Shown here: one piece after another, positions 15,582 to 23,900 of the stretch
How positions within the stretch are numbered: the first letter of the stretch is position 1
Layout: every line of letters starts with the position of its first letter
Assembly: GCA_028278625.1 (NCBI GenBank)
Contig: JANQDY010000169.1
Location: 1-28,773 of the forward strand
DNA from: Thermodesulfobacteriota bacterium
GTDB taxonomy: Bacteria > Desulfobacterota > DSM-4660 > Desulfatiglandales > Desulfatiglandaceae
Direction: 5' to 3'
Length of the DNA stretch: 28,773 nt
Notes under the pieces: model-generated
Told to the model about the DNA's origin: nothing
Databases searched by the model: none
What the model saw: the letters and a program-made list of their open reading frames with translations, nothing else
Translations under genes and position numbers: made by a program

Positions 15582-17333
15582 CTACTGGCTGTCGGCCTTT
15601 CGCAGCTCTGAAGCCAAAAGCGGTACCACCTGTTTTTTGCGGCTCATGACGCCAGGAAGGACCAGGATGCCCGAATCATCGGACCCCGTTTTAAAAGCAC
15701 GGCTTGCCAGACTTACCCCCGCGTCGCTGTCGGCCATCAGAAGGCTTCTCTCTTCCAGTATGTCCGTCAACACCAAGAAGGCCATCAGAAGGCCGGATGC
15801 CTTGGCAGTGGTCCTGAGTTCCTCCCGCAACGCCTTGACAGGGGGCATGGATTTTTCGATCTCCGTCAACTCCGTCTGCCCGATACCGATCTCATGACCC
15901 GCGAAGCGATAGATCTTCCAGTCGTGATGGACCCACCAGCGGGTAGGCGGAAGCGGCGTCGGCAGACGGGCCCGAAACAGGGCCCGGGCCAGTGAATCCA
16001 TATTCTCGCCCGCCTTTTCGGCCAGCCACCGGGCCGCTTTTCGATCACGCTCCGTGGTGGTGGGAGAACGAAACTGGACCGTGTCGGAAAGAATGGCCCC
16101 CAGCATGGCCCCGGCCAGGGGTTCCGTGAGGGGGGCCCCATGCCGTCGGTATTGTTCGGCGATGATCGTGCAGGTGCATCCAAGGGGCTCTACCTGCATA
16201 CGAAGGGGCGCCAGGGTGCGAAGGCCGCCCAGGTTATGATGGTCGATGATGGCCAGTATGTCGCTTTCCGAAACACCGGGGGCCGCCTGATCCGCGTGGT
16301 TATGATCCGTCAGAATCACGCGCCTGCGCCCCTGGCTTGCCAGATGCCGGCGCAGCAGAAGACCCTGGTACATCCCTTCCCCGTTGAGGACCGGCAGCGC
16401 GGCCAGATGGTGTTGTCGAAGCTTATCAAAACCCTCCGTCAGCCGATCGTTTTCACCGATCCTGGGGGATTTTTCGTCCATGGCTAAGGCGATAGGCCGG
16501 CTCTGCTGAATCAGTTGCGCGGTGGCAAATGTGGTTTTCCGGGTTCTGAGAATGACCGCGCCGTTTGATTTTGCTCCGGCCCTGGCCTCTTTGCAAACGG
16601 ACGCCCCGTCCGTGGCCACGAGGCATCCCGCTCCGGCGGAAATGGCAGCCCGTTGAACATCCGCCTGATCGCCCACGATCACCAGGTCCCCCAGGCCGAC
16701 CCGCTTTGGCACGTGGGCCTCCGAAAAGGTGGCGATGCAGACGCGGCCCCGAACCACCACGGTGTCCTCACCCACCACCACATCCGCCTCCAGGGCGCGG
16801 CGCAGCAGCATGAGCGGCAGGTCCACTCGCCGGGGCAGCTGCAGTTCCGCCAGATAGCGGTCGGCCAGTCTCCCCCGAGCCAGCATTCCGGTAAAGCGGC
16901 CTTTCGGATCCACCACCGGAAGGGCGTCCAGAACATGATCCTGCATGATGAGTCCCCCTTCACGGAGGGTCTGGTCCGGGTGAAGCCGAGGTGCATCGGT
17001 CAGCATCACATCACGCACCCTCAGATAGACATCCTCGATGGGCCGGGGCGGCGAAAGCCCCACATGGCCCAGAAGCCATACCGTCTCCCTGTTCAGTTCA
17101 TCCAGATGGCAGGCAACGGCTTTCCGGCCGGTTTGCCAGGCATAAAAAGGGGCATAGGCAAGAGCGGATACAACCGCATCCGTATCCGGGTCATGATGCC
17201 CCACCACCAGCACTTCATCGATGGCGGCACCCGCCTTTACTGGGGAAAACGGCATCTTTTCGCCCCTATCACTCGTTTTTGAGGGGGTTTTGACAATCCC
17301 GCCACATCCGATGCAGACATCGGTTTTCGCCAT
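15582..17333 (-). CDS. Manganese-dependent family II pyrophosphatase with CBS and DRTGG domains
   Basis: The 583-residue protein has the DHH phosphoesterase metal site VGHHDPDTDAVVSA (His46, Asp50, Asp52), a first CBS motif (about 106-163), a DRTGG-type insert (about 190-285), a second CBS motif (about 290-340), the metal ligands LTDHNHAD and AIIDHHN, and a DHHA2 C-terminal domain with the LVLPGVMSRKKQ ending. Such CBS pyrophosphatases split PPi to 2 Pi and are controlled by adenine nucleotides. The N-terminus has about 26 extra residues with CIGCGG. The ATG at 17333 overlaps the preceding stop (TGATG), favouring coupling; ATG 17255 with AGGGG before it (557 aa) is the alternative. Confidence 0.9.
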   Translation of the reverse strand: MAKTDVCIGCGGIVKTPSKTSDRGEKMPFSPVKAGAAIDEVLVVGHHDPDTDAVVSALAYAPFYAWQTGRKAVACHLDELNRETVWLLGHVGLSPPRPIEDVYLRVRDVMLTDAPRLHPDQTLREGGLIMQDHVLDALPVVDPKGRFTGMLARGRLADRYLAELQLPRRVDLPLMLLRRALEADVVVGEDTVVVRGRVCIATFSEAHVPKRVGLGDLVIVGDQADVQRAAISAGAGCLVATDGASVCKEARAGAKSNGAVILRTRKTTFATAQLIQQSRPIALAMDEKSPRIGENDRLTEGFDKLRQHHLAALPVLNGEGMYQGLLLRRHLASQGRRRVILTDHNHADQAAPGVSESDILAIIDHHNLGGLRTLAPLRMQVEPLGCTCTIIAEQYRRHGAPLTEPLAGAMLGAILSDTVQFRSPTTTERDRKAARWLAEKAGENMDSLARALFRARLPTPLPPTRWWVHHDWKIYRFAGHEIGIGQTELTEIEKSMPPVKALREELRTTAKASGLLMAFLVLTDILEERSLLMADSDAGVSLASRAFKTGSDDSGILVLPGVMSRKKQVVPLLASELRKADSQ

Positions 17334-17905
17334 CAGCCGGCTTGGTCATGATGCTCTGGAATCGCGTAGTTCTCAGATTCCATGGACGGCGCATCTTGCG
17401 CGTGACTTCCATGGAAGGCCACCCGAACAGTGCTTCCCAAAGGAGGATCGCAGGTGATTTGCAGTTCGAAACGGGACGGTCGATGCTTTCGGGCGCCGGG
17501 TGTTTTGGGCAAAACCTTCGGAGAATAGGGGGCGCTACCCTGGCCCACGACCGACCCGTCGGGGGACACGACGGCCACATCCACATGGCCCAGTCCTGAA
17601 AATGCGGTATTTCGGCGACGAACCTCCCCGCTAACGGACAGTGCATTTCCCGTTTGCGTTACAAGGATATTGGAAAGGGCTACCCGTGAAGAGGGTAGCG
17701 TCTCAACGTACAGCCCGCCCTCGGCCGAATGTTGTGTCGTTACGCAACCGGTGGTCATAGTAAGGGCTGAAAAAGAGCACAACAGCATGAGAAAGAAGAG
17801 GATCCGACCAGGAAATACCCCTGTTCCATCTTTTGAAAACGCCGTTCTTCTTAACAGGCCGCTCTTTGATTCTGCTATTTTCCGGTCCATTTTGCCCTTC
17901 TCCAT
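17333..17905 (-). CDS. Putative lipoprotein, FxLYD-like or unknown
   Basis: The 190-residue protein has a charged N-terminus, a hydrophobic segment ILFFLMLLCSFSALTM and then TTGC, an imperfect lipobox with Cys54. The mature part has a beta-sandwich-like pattern (ALSVSGEVRRRNTAFSGLGHVDVAVVSPDGSV in shortened form: SGEVRRR, GHVDVAVVSPDG, RFELQITCDPP, RVAFHG). This suggests a small envelope lipoprotein. I do not recognise a specific family. It starts after AAAGGGGG and its stop overlaps the pyrophosphatase start by one base, so the two are cotranscribed, but a functional link is not obvious. Confidence 0.6.
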   Translation of the reverse strand: MEKGKMDRKIAESKSGLLRRTAFSKDGTGVFPGRILFFLMLLCSFSALTMTTGCVTTQHSAEGGLYVETLPSSRVALSNILVTQTGNALSVSGEVRRRNTAFSGLGHVDVAVVSPDGSVVGQGSAPYSPKVLPKTPGARKHRPSRFELQITCDPPLGSTVRVAFHGSHAQDAPSMESENYAIPEHHDQAG

Positions 17906-17931
17906 GGAAGCCCCCTTTAAAAAATGATCGG

Positions 17932-17960
17932 TTGCTTTTCAGGTATAAAAAAAATATAAG
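17932..17960 (+). promoter_or_regulatory. Sigma-70 promoter of the NifU-like / GGGtGRT pair
   Basis: TTGCTT (17932-17937) and TATAAG (17955-17960) are separated by exactly 17 bases in an AT-rich stretch between divergent genes. Transcription would start near 17967, leaving a leader of about 85 bases before ATG 18052. Confidence 0.6.
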
Positions 17961-18051
17961 AAACGGGCCTTGTGCGTCAAGGGAAAAGGGCGGCGGAGCC
18001 GTTCCGTCCGGACCCGGCACCGTTCACTTATGAATCAGAGGAGGTTTTCAA

Positions 18052-18744
18052 ATGAACATGACTTCGGAAGTTATGGAGATGGTCTGTGTCGCCAAAGGGC
18101 CCAAGAACGGTCCGGCACCCATTCCCGAGGAGGGAAAATGGGTTCAGGCCAAAGAGATCAAGGATATTTCCGGTTTGACCCACGGTGTTGGATGGTGCGC
18201 TCCCCAACAGGGCGCCTGCAAACTGACGCTGAATGTCAAGAAAGGGATCATTGAGGAGGCCCTGATTGAGACCATCGGATGCACGGGAATGACCCATTCC
18301 GCCGCCATGGCCTCTGAAATTCTTCCCGGGAAAACCATTCTTGAAGCACTTAACACGGATCTGGTTTGTGACGCCATTAACGTTGCCATGCGGGAGCTCT
18401 TTCTCCAGATCGTTTACGGAAGGTCTCAGACGGCCTTTTCCGAAGGGGGCCTTCCCATCGGTGCGGGTCTTGAGGATCTGGGGAAAGGACACCGAAGCGT
18501 CGTCGGTACCATGTACGGCACAAATGCCAAAGGGGCCCGATACCTTGAAATGGCCGAAGGGTACGTAAAGAGAATTGGCCTGGATGAAAACGCCGAGATC
18601 ATCGGGTATGAATTCGTTCAATTGGGCGTCATGATGGACCTCATTGAAAAGGGCGAGGAGGCCGGTGAAGCACTCAAAAAGGCCACCGGAACCTACGGCC
18701 GGTTTCATGACGCGGCAAGAACCATCAATCCGAGACAACAATAG
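18052..18744 (+). CDS. NifU-like iron-sulfur scaffold-type protein
   Basis: The 230-residue protein resembles the NifU/IscU scaffold fold with the cysteines GWCAPQQGAC (Cys49, Cys56), TIGCTGMTHSAAM (Cys77) and DLVCDAIN (Cys106). Cys56, Cys77 and Cys106 fall at the three usual cluster-ligand positions of IscU-like scaffolds. It is longer than IscU (about 128 aa), with an extra C-terminal part rich in glycine and acidic residues. It is followed after 13 bases by the GGGtGRT gene; this pair is known to recur in anaerobes. It presumably builds or stores Fe-S clusters for an unknown client. A GAGGAGG-type site lies before ATG 18052. Confidence 0.85.
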   Translation: MNMTSEVMEMVCVAKGPKNGPAPIPEEGKWVQAKEIKDISGLTHGVGWCAPQQGACKLTLNVKKGIIEEALIETIGCTGMTHSAAMASEILPGKTILEALNTDLVCDAINVAMRELFLQIVYGRSQTAFSEGGLPIGAGLEDLGKGHRSVVGTMYGTNAKGARYLEMAEGYVKRIGLDENAEIIGYEFVQLGVMMDLIEKGEEAGEALKKATGTYGRFHDAARTINPRQQ

Positions 18745-18757
18745 GGGGGATCAGGAA

Positions 18758-19756
18758 ATGGCACTTTTCGAAGGATATGACAGGCGAATCAAACAGATCA
18801 CCTCCACCCTTCTGGAATACGGCATCGGGGACCTTAAAGGGGCCAAGGCCATCTGCAGTGAAAAGGGGTTGGATGTATACCGGATTGTCAAAGATGTTCA
18901 ACCCATATGTTTTGAAAATGCCTGCTGGGCCTATCTTCTGGGGGCGGCCATCGCCATCAGGAAAGGAGAGAGCAAGGCGTCTGATATTGCAGAGACCTTA
19001 GGCGTAGGGTTACAGTCCTTCTGTATTCCCGGTTCCGTGGCGGACGACCGGAAGGTTGGCCTGGGGCACGGAAACCTGGCCTCCATGCTGCTTAAGGAGC
19101 AAACCCGGTGCTTCGCTTTTCTGGCAGGCCATGAATCTTTTGCCGCGGCGGAAGGGGCCATCGGGCTGGCCAACTCGGCCAACAAGGCCCGGAAAGAACC
19201 GCTAAGGGTCATACTGAACGGTCTGGGCAAAGACGCGGCCCATATCATCAGCCGCATCAACGGGTTCACCCATGTGATCACCAGTTTCGACTATGAAACC
19301 GGTGCCCTTGCGGTTGTGAGGGAAACCCCCTATTCAGACGGTGAGCGGGCCAAGGTGAAATGTTACGGGGCCGATGACGTGCGGGAAGGGGTGGCCATCA
19401 ATCATCATGAGGGGGTGGATGTCTCCATCACGGGAAATTCCACCAACCCCACGCGGTTTCAGCATCCCGTGGCCGGCACTTACAAGAAGGAATGCCAGAT
19501 CATGGGCAAGAAGTATTTTTCCGTGGCGTCCGGCGGCGGCACGGGAAGAACCCTTCATCCCGACAACATGGGCGCGGGCCCCGCCTCCTACGGAATGACC
19601 GATACCATGGGGAGGATGCATTCCGATGCCCAGTTTGCCGGCTCCTCATCGGTGCCCGCCCACGTTGAAATGATGGGGTTCATCGGCATGGGGAACAACC
19701 CTATGGTGGGCGCCTCCGTGGCGGTGGCGGTGGCGGTTGAACAGGCCATGAAGTAG
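18758..19756 (+). CDS. GGGtGRT-family protein, function unknown
   Basis: The 332-residue protein contains the name-giving motif SVASGGGTGRTLHPDN, and further conserved-looking stretches GVGLQSFCIPGSVADDRKVGLGHGN in shortened form (FCIPGSVADDRK, GLGHGNLASML) and SITGNSTNPTRFQHPVAGTY in part. Cysteines occur at AICSEK and PICFENACW. The family (Pfam GGGtGRT) is conserved in many anaerobes and has no proven function; its constant neighbour is a NifU-like scaffold, as here. The start at 18758 follows a GGGGGATCAGGA site. No signal peptide is seen, so it is cytoplasmic. Confidence 0.9.
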   Translation: MALFEGYDRRIKQITSTLLEYGIGDLKGAKAICSEKGLDVYRIVKDVQPICFENACWAYLLGAAIAIRKGESKASDIAETLGVGLQSFCIPGSVADDRKVGLGHGNLASMLLKEQTRCFAFLAGHESFAAAEGAIGLANSANKARKEPLRVILNGLGKDAAHIISRINGFTHVITSFDYETGALAVVRETPYSDGERAKVKCYGADDVREGVAINHHEGVDVSITGNSTNPTRFQHPVAGTYKKECQIMGKKYFSVASGGGTGRTLHPDNMGAGPASYGMTDTMGRMHSDAQFAGSSSVPAHVEMMGFIGMGNNPMVGASVAVAVAVEQAMK

Positions 19757-19768
19757 CGGTATGGAAGG

Positions 19769-21019
19769 TTACCTGCTCCCCTTGAACCCCTGAATGGCGC
19801 GGATCCGCGCAAGCACCGGTGGATGGCTGTAGGAGAGAAAAACCTTCAGGGGGTGGGGGGTTAGGTTGGAGAGACTGTCCACGCTCAGTTTCTTGAGGGC
19901 CGCAATCATGGATTGCGGCCTTTGATAGGTCTTCACGGCCCAGGCGTCGGCTTCATATTCGTGGTGGCGGCTCAGGATGTTGCTGAAGATGGATAGGATC
20001 ATTTCAATGGGGGAATAGAGAAAACCGAAAAAGAAGAGGCTGGCGTAAATGGAAATATGCTCCATTCGAAAGGCTTTGAACAGCCATGGGTTGTTCATGA
20101 AAAGGGAGAGAATATAGAACATGAGCCCCGTTGACAGAATGGAGATGAGGATGGATTTCAGAATGTGCTTTTTCTTGTAGTGCCCCATTTCATGGGCCAG
20201 AATGGAGACCAGTTCCTCGGTGGTATGTTTTGAAATAAGGGTGTCAAAGAGAACGATCCGTCTGAACCGGCCGAATCCCGTGAAGAATGCGTTTGCTTTT
20301 GTGGAGCGCTTGGAACCGTCCATGGAGAAGACCCCCTTCATTTTAAACCCCTGCTTTGCGGCATAGGCATGAATGGCGGACTTCAGCTCCCCTTCTTCCA
20401 ACGGCTCAAATTTGTTGAAAATGGGCATAATCAACACCGGCGCCACAAACATGAGAAACACCTGAATGATGGTGACCGCTCCCCAGCAATAGAGCCAGGC
20501 CATGGCGCCGGTCTGCTCAAAGAACCATAAAACGGCTGAAAACACGGGAACGCCGATAACAATCCCCAGGAACCATCCCTTTAAAATGTCCAGGACAAAG
20601 GTCTTGGGCGTCGTTTTGTTGAATCCGTATTTTTCCTCGATCACAAATGTACCGTAGACGGAAAAGGGGAGGCCCAGTATCTGGGCGCCCAAGAGCAGAA
20701 TGGCCCCAAATACAAGGCCGGTGGGTATGGGTCCCCATTCGAGGCTTCTGGCCAGCTGGTCCACCCAGTTAAACCCGCCCAACAAGATAAAAATGATCAC
20801 AGCGGGCGTGGAGATGGAATCGGTAACCAGCCCGAACCGGGTGTTCTCCTTGAGGTACTCCTGGGATTTCCGGTATTTTTCCTCATCGTAGTAGCCCGAA
20901 AAAGCAGACGGTAGATCCGTCTGGAGGTGCCTGACGTTCAAGACGTCCACCACCAAACCCAGGACATAATCGCCCACGAGAATAAGCAGGATGATGATTA
21001 AATAGAGATTCATGTGCAT
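19769..21019 (-). CDS. M48 family membrane metallopeptidase (Ste24/CAAX protease type)
   Basis: The 416-residue protein has about seven membrane segments and the zinc site HEMGH, with the third ligand region HHEYEADAWA. The stretch SMDGSKRSTKANAFFTGFG is typical of Ste24-like CAAX prenyl protease 1 and its bacterial relatives. It is an integral membrane protease, probably for quality control of membrane proteins; bacterial substrates are mostly unknown. The start is ATG 21019 or Met3 at 21013; neither has a strong ribosome site. It lies 16 bases after queF in the same direction and ends 12 bases from the convergent GGGtGRT gene. Confidence 0.92.
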   Translation of the reverse strand: MHMNLYLIIILLILVGDYVLGLVVDVLNVRHLQTDLPSAFSGYYDEEKYRKSQEYLKENTRFGLVTDSISTPAVIIFILLGGFNWVDQLARSLEWGPIPTGLVFGAILLLGAQILGLPFSVYGTFVIEEKYGFNKTTPKTFVLDILKGWFLGIVIGVPVFSAVLWFFEQTGAMAWLYCWGAVTIIQVFLMFVAPVLIMPIFNKFEPLEEGELKSAIHAYAAKQGFKMKGVFSMDGSKRSTKANAFFTGFGRFRRIVLFDTLISKHTTEELVSILAHEMGHYKKKHILKSILISILSTGLMFYILSLFMNNPWLFKAFRMEHISIYASLFFFGFLYSPIEMILSIFSNILSRHHEYEADAWAVKTYQRPQSMIAALKKLSVDSLSNLTPHPLKVFLSYSHPPVLARIRAIQGFKGSR

Positions 21020-21035
21020 TTGGTCGGGACTTTTT

Positions 21036-21422
21036 CTAAAGATCGCCTTCGATGCAGGTGGTGTCGAATCCGCCCCTTGTATTGTAGATGGTGGTGACCC
21101 TGAGCCGGTCGGTCTTCAAAACCGCTTTCAGATCCTCAAAAATCCGTTTGGTAACGCCCTCCTGGAAAAGGCCCACATTCTTAAAGCTGACCATATAATA
21201 TTTCAGAGATTTCAGCTCAATGCACAGACCTCCTTCCGGATAGTACTCGATGATCAGATGGCCCACATCGGGAAGGCCACTGAAAGGGCAGGCGGCGATG
21301 AACTCCCGGGTTTCGGTTTTAATGTATTGCTTGGGGCTGTCAAAATCAAAGGTTTCCAGAAAATCGGTTCTGATATTCTGAGGGTCCTCCCATGGGAAGA
21401 CCTTTCCTTCTGCCTCGATCAT
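21036..21422 (-). CDS. queF: NADPH-dependent preQ0 reductase QueF, short type
   Basis: The 128-residue protein (130 if started at 21428) is the unimodular QueF type. It reduces 7-cyano-7-deazaguanine (preQ0) to preQ1 in queuosine synthesis. Seen are the active-site [10 protein letters not shown] with the nucleophilic cysteine, the QueF signature [14 protein letters not shown], and the TRGG block near the end. I prefer ATG 21422 because GGGAG is 7 bases upstream; ATG 21428 is only 1-2 bases from it. The first pathway step can use the product of GTP cyclohydrolase, and folE2 lies in this window on the other strand. Confidence 0.93.
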   Translation of the reverse strand: MIEAEGKVFPWEDPQNIRTDFLETFDFDSPKQYIKTETREFIAACPFSGLPDVGHLIIEYYPEGGLCIELKSLKYYMVSFKNVGLFQEGVTKRIFEDLKAVLKTDRLRVTTIYNTRGGFDTTCIEGDL

Positions 21423-21595
21423 GGCCATTCTCCCTTACCCCCAATGAAACGGTCGGCGGTATCTTATAACGCAATCGGTCCCTGGCGGATTCGCAAACCC
21501 ACACGGCCCGTGCCCGTTATCCATACCCCATCTTTCACGAAAATGCCAATACCAATTCATTTTAGAGAAAATTGCAGAAAGATCATAAAAAAGCC

Positions 21596-21624
21596 TTGAA
21601 ATTCTTTCTGGAGCATGTCATAAG
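21596..21624 (+). promoter_or_regulatory. Possible promoter before the small Ala-rich locus
   Basis: TTGAAA (21596-21601) and CATAAG (21619-21624) are 17 bases apart, about 47 bases before the GTG at 21671. The -10 match is only moderate. The rest of 21429-21670 shows no gene. Confidence 0.3.
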
Positions 21625-21670
21625 AGGGCCAAGTCATCAGTGTTGATAACAGGATTTGAGGATAAACGGC

Positions 21671-21799
21671 GTGAATTCCTTTACGGACCAACAGACCACG
21701 TATGAGCTCCGGATGTTCTACGGGGCGGCATCGGCTGCTGCGGCAGCCGCTGCGGCAGCTATCGGGCCTGTGGTTCTGGGAGGACCGTCGATGGCATAA
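21671..21799 (+). CDS. Possible 42-aa alanine-rich peptide (or structured RNA)
   Basis: A GTG-started frame gives 42 residues: MNSFTDQQTTYELRMFYG, then an Ala-rich core with nine Ala in a row, and IGPVVLGGPSMA. GAGG lies about 11 bases upstream. Two strong terminators follow within 55 bases, showing that something here is transcribed. The same DNA is also highly self-complementary: CGGCTGC (21732-21738) pairs perfectly with GCAGCCG (21743-21749), and GCTGCGGCAGC repeats in tandem. It may therefore be a small RNA rather than a gene. No peptide-modifying enzyme is next to it. I do not recognise the sequence. Confidence 0.4.
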   Translation: MNSFTDQQTTYELRMFYGAASAAAAAAAAAIGPVVLGGPSMA

Positions 21800-21819
21800 C
21801 CCATCAACAAAACCGACCA

Positions 21820-21850
21820 GGGCCGCGGGCGACCCGCGGCCCTTTTTTTT
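21820..21850 (+). terminator. Strong rho-independent terminator
   Basis: GGGCCGCGGG (21820-21829) pairs perfectly with CCCGCGGCCC (21833-21842) around a CGA loop, followed by eight T. It ends the small Ala-rich locus. Confidence 0.95.
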
Positions 21851-21852
21851 GA

Positions 21853-21881
21853 GGGCTGCTTTCATTGGCAGCCCTTTTTTT
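21853..21881 (+). terminator. Second rho-independent terminator in tandem
   Basis: GGGCTGC (21853-21859) pairs perfectly with GCAGCCC (21868-21874), with an 8-base loop and seven T after it. It lies directly behind the first terminator and 44 bases before the aminotransferase gene. Confidence 0.88.
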
Positions 21882-21924
21882 ATGGACAGAAAGAGATGTT
21901 ATAGGGAAAGAGGAGGAACTGTAT

Positions 21925-23235
21925 ATGAGAACCGATATCGTTCACATCGGTGCTGGGGAACTGACCTACGAAATCCGAGGCATCATGCAGCTGGTTGAAA
22001 GACTGAGCAGCATGGGGATGGAAATCGCTCTTGAAAACATCGGGGATCCGGTGGCAAAGGGTGAAAAAATTCCGGACTGGCTCAAAAGCCTCATTGCGGA
22101 TCTGGCCATGGAGAACGATTCCTACGCGTACAGTGCCACTCTGGGAGAGCTTGAAACACGAAAATATCTGGCCAGACTGACCAATCAGAAAAGCGGGGTA
22201 CACCTGGACGAAAAGGATATCATTTTCTTCAATGGGCTGGGCGATGCCATCACCAAAGTATACGGCTTTCTCCGCCGCACCGCCCGTGTGATCACTCCCA
22301 CCCCCACATATACCACCCATTCTTCCTCTGAGGCGGCCCACGCGGGACTACCGCCGGTGAGCTATCCCCTCAATCCCCAGAATCACTGGTATCCGGACGT
22401 GGTGGAATTGCGGCGGCGGGTCAAGTACAACCCGGCCGTTGCGGCGATTCTGATCATAAACCCCGATAATCCCACGGGAATGGTGTACCCGGACAATTTG
22501 CTGGAGGAAATTGTCGCCATTGCCCGGGATTTCGACCTTTTCATCATTGCCGATGAAATCTATTTGAACCTCGCGTACAACGGTCACAAGGGCAAAGCTC
22601 TGTCCGAGGTCATTGGCGAAATACCGGCCATTTCCATGAAAGGCATTTCAAAGGAGCTTCCCTGGCCTGGCGGGCGTTGCGGATGGATTGAAGTCTATAA
22701 TGTGGACAAAGATCCCATGTTTGCCAACTATATCAAGAGCATCATCAATGCCAAAATGGTTGAGGTCTGTTCCACAACCCTTCCGCAAAAGGCCATCCCC
22801 AGGGTTTTTGAGCACCCCGCTTATAAGGATCATCTCGTAGCGCGCCGCAAGCGGTACCAGCATTTTTCCAAGATCGGCTATGAGAAGCTGAAATCGATTC
22901 CCGGGATCATGGTTAACCAGACCAACGGGGCTTTCTATATGACGGTGGTTTTTGAAGAAGGGCGGTTGAACCGAAACCAAACCTTGAAAATTGACCGGCC
23001 CGATGTTCGGCAGCTCATTGACAGACTGACCACGGAAGACGAAAAAATGCAGCCTGACAAGCGCTTCGTCTACTATCTGCTGGGAGCATCGGGCATCTGT
23101 GTGGTCCCCCTGACCTCTTTCAGTTCCGACCTTCAGGGATTCAGGGTGACCCTGCTGGAAACGGATGAAAAGAGATTCAGGGACACCTTCGATACCCTTG
23201 CGCTACGCATCGAAGAATATCTTGGGTCCGCATGA
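21925..23235 (+). CDS. PLP-dependent aminotransferase, class I/II
   Basis: The 436-residue protein has the fold type I aminotransferase motifs: INPDNPTGMVYP, the aspartate and tyrosine of IADEIYLNLAY, the PLP-lysine region MKGISKELPWPGGRCGW, and a late FRVTLL with the substrate-binding Arg. It transfers an amino group between an amino acid and a 2-oxo acid in the cytoplasm. The substrate cannot be assigned; the inserted stretch of about 35 residues before YYLLGASGICVVP is longer than in aspartate or alanine transaminases. ATG 21925 is set by AGGAGG 8 bases upstream. It converges with the XRE-cupin gene, 14 bases away. Confidence 0.93.
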   Translation: MRTDIVHIGAGELTYEIRGIMQLVERLSSMGMEIALENIGDPVAKGEKIPDWLKSLIADLAMENDSYAYSATLGELETRKYLARLTNQKSGVHLDEKDIIFFNGLGDAITKVYGFLRRTARVITPTPTYTTHSSSEAAHAGLPPVSYPLNPQNHWYPDVVELRRRVKYNPAVAAILIINPDNPTGMVYPDNLLEEIVAIARDFDLFIIADEIYLNLAYNGHKGKALSEVIGEIPAISMKGISKELPWPGGRCGWIEVYNVDKDPMFANYIKSIINAKMVEVCSTTLPQKAIPRVFEHPAYKDHLVARRKRYQHFSKIGYEKLKSIPGIMVNQTNGAFYMTVVFEEGRLNRNQTLKIDRPDVRQLIDRLTTEDEKMQPDKRFVYYLLGASGICVVPLTSFSSDLQGFRVTLLETDEKRFRDTFDTLALRIEEYLGSA

Positions 23236-23249
23236 ATCCGGAAGTCCCA

Positions 23250-23789
23250 TCAGGGCACGTAGAGAATTACCAGCAGTTCCGCCGCCCCATCCCCCGGATT
23301 GGAGAGGTGGTGGTCCACATTGGAATTAAACCGGTGGGATTCCTTTTCGCCCAGGTGGTGTTTTGTCTTGTCCACAAGAAGATCCACCTGGCCTGAAAGA
23401 ACATAGACATACTCTTCACCTTCGTGCTGATAACCCACCCCTTCATGGCCCGTTTTGGGCGGGATTGTGACGGAAAACGCCATCAGATGTTTGTCCTCTT
23501 CAGGGGGCGTCAGGGTCCGGTATGAGTAGGCTTTGGTTCGTTTGGCGGCTTCCTCAAGACGCCTTTCCGGCGAATCGTCCATGGCCAGGAATGAACCGGA
23601 ATCGAGGCCCATGGTCTTGGCCACCTGAAGCAAAAGGGCCACCGGCGGTTCCACCTGTCCGTCTTCTACCCACCCTAAATACTCGGCTGAACACCCGACC
23701 CGGCCTGACAGACCTTCGAGGTCCAGACCTCTTTTCTCACGGGCTTCCCTGATCCGCTCGCCCACCGGCACCATGTCTTTGTTTTCCAT
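23250..23789 (-). CDS. XRE-family regulator with cupin domain
   Basis: The 179-residue protein has an N-terminal XRE helix-turn-helix (about 9-68; GERIREAREKRGLDLEGLS, SAEYLGWVEDGQVEPP) and a C-terminal cupin_2 barrel (about 105-179; YQHEGEEYVYVLSGQVDLLVD). Such regulators bind a small ligand in the cupin barrel and often control amino-acid or acyl-CoA metabolism. It is convergent with the aminotransferase gene, not divergent, so a direct link is not certain. The start at 23789 has AGGAGA directly upstream, with short spacing. Confidence 0.9.
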   Translation of the reverse strand: MENKDMVPVGERIREAREKRGLDLEGLSGRVGCSAEYLGWVEDGQVEPPVALLLQVAKTMGLDSGSFLAMDDSPERRLEEAAKRTKAYSYRTLTPPEEDKHLMAFSVTIPPKTGHEGVGYQHEGEEYVYVLSGQVDLLVDKTKHHLGEKESHRFNSNVDHHLSNPGDGAAELLVILYVP

Positions 23790-23900
23790 TCTCCTGATGT
23801 CCTTTCGTCAATATCCGGCCCGTGCCCTCAATGCCTTCCTTTTCTGCCTGAAGCACGGCCATTTCCAAATGATAGGGCCAAAGTATAAAACCCAAAACCC
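23790..23900. other. Gap between glgB end and XRE-cupin gene
   Basis: No gene is seen. On the minus strand GGCCGTGC can pair with GCACGG-G-CC across a 25-base loop, but no T-run follows, so I do not call it a terminator of the glycogen operon. The upstream region of the XRE-cupin gene is also here. Confidence 0.4.

Noticed and set aside
16653..17282. 209-aa plus-strand ORF opposite the pyrophosphatase
   Set aside because: Antisense shadow with His/Pro/Gln-rich composition unlike a real protein.
21429..21595. preQ1 riboswitch upstream of queF
   Set aside because: No recognisable preQ1 aptamer pattern was seen on the minus strand in the short leader.
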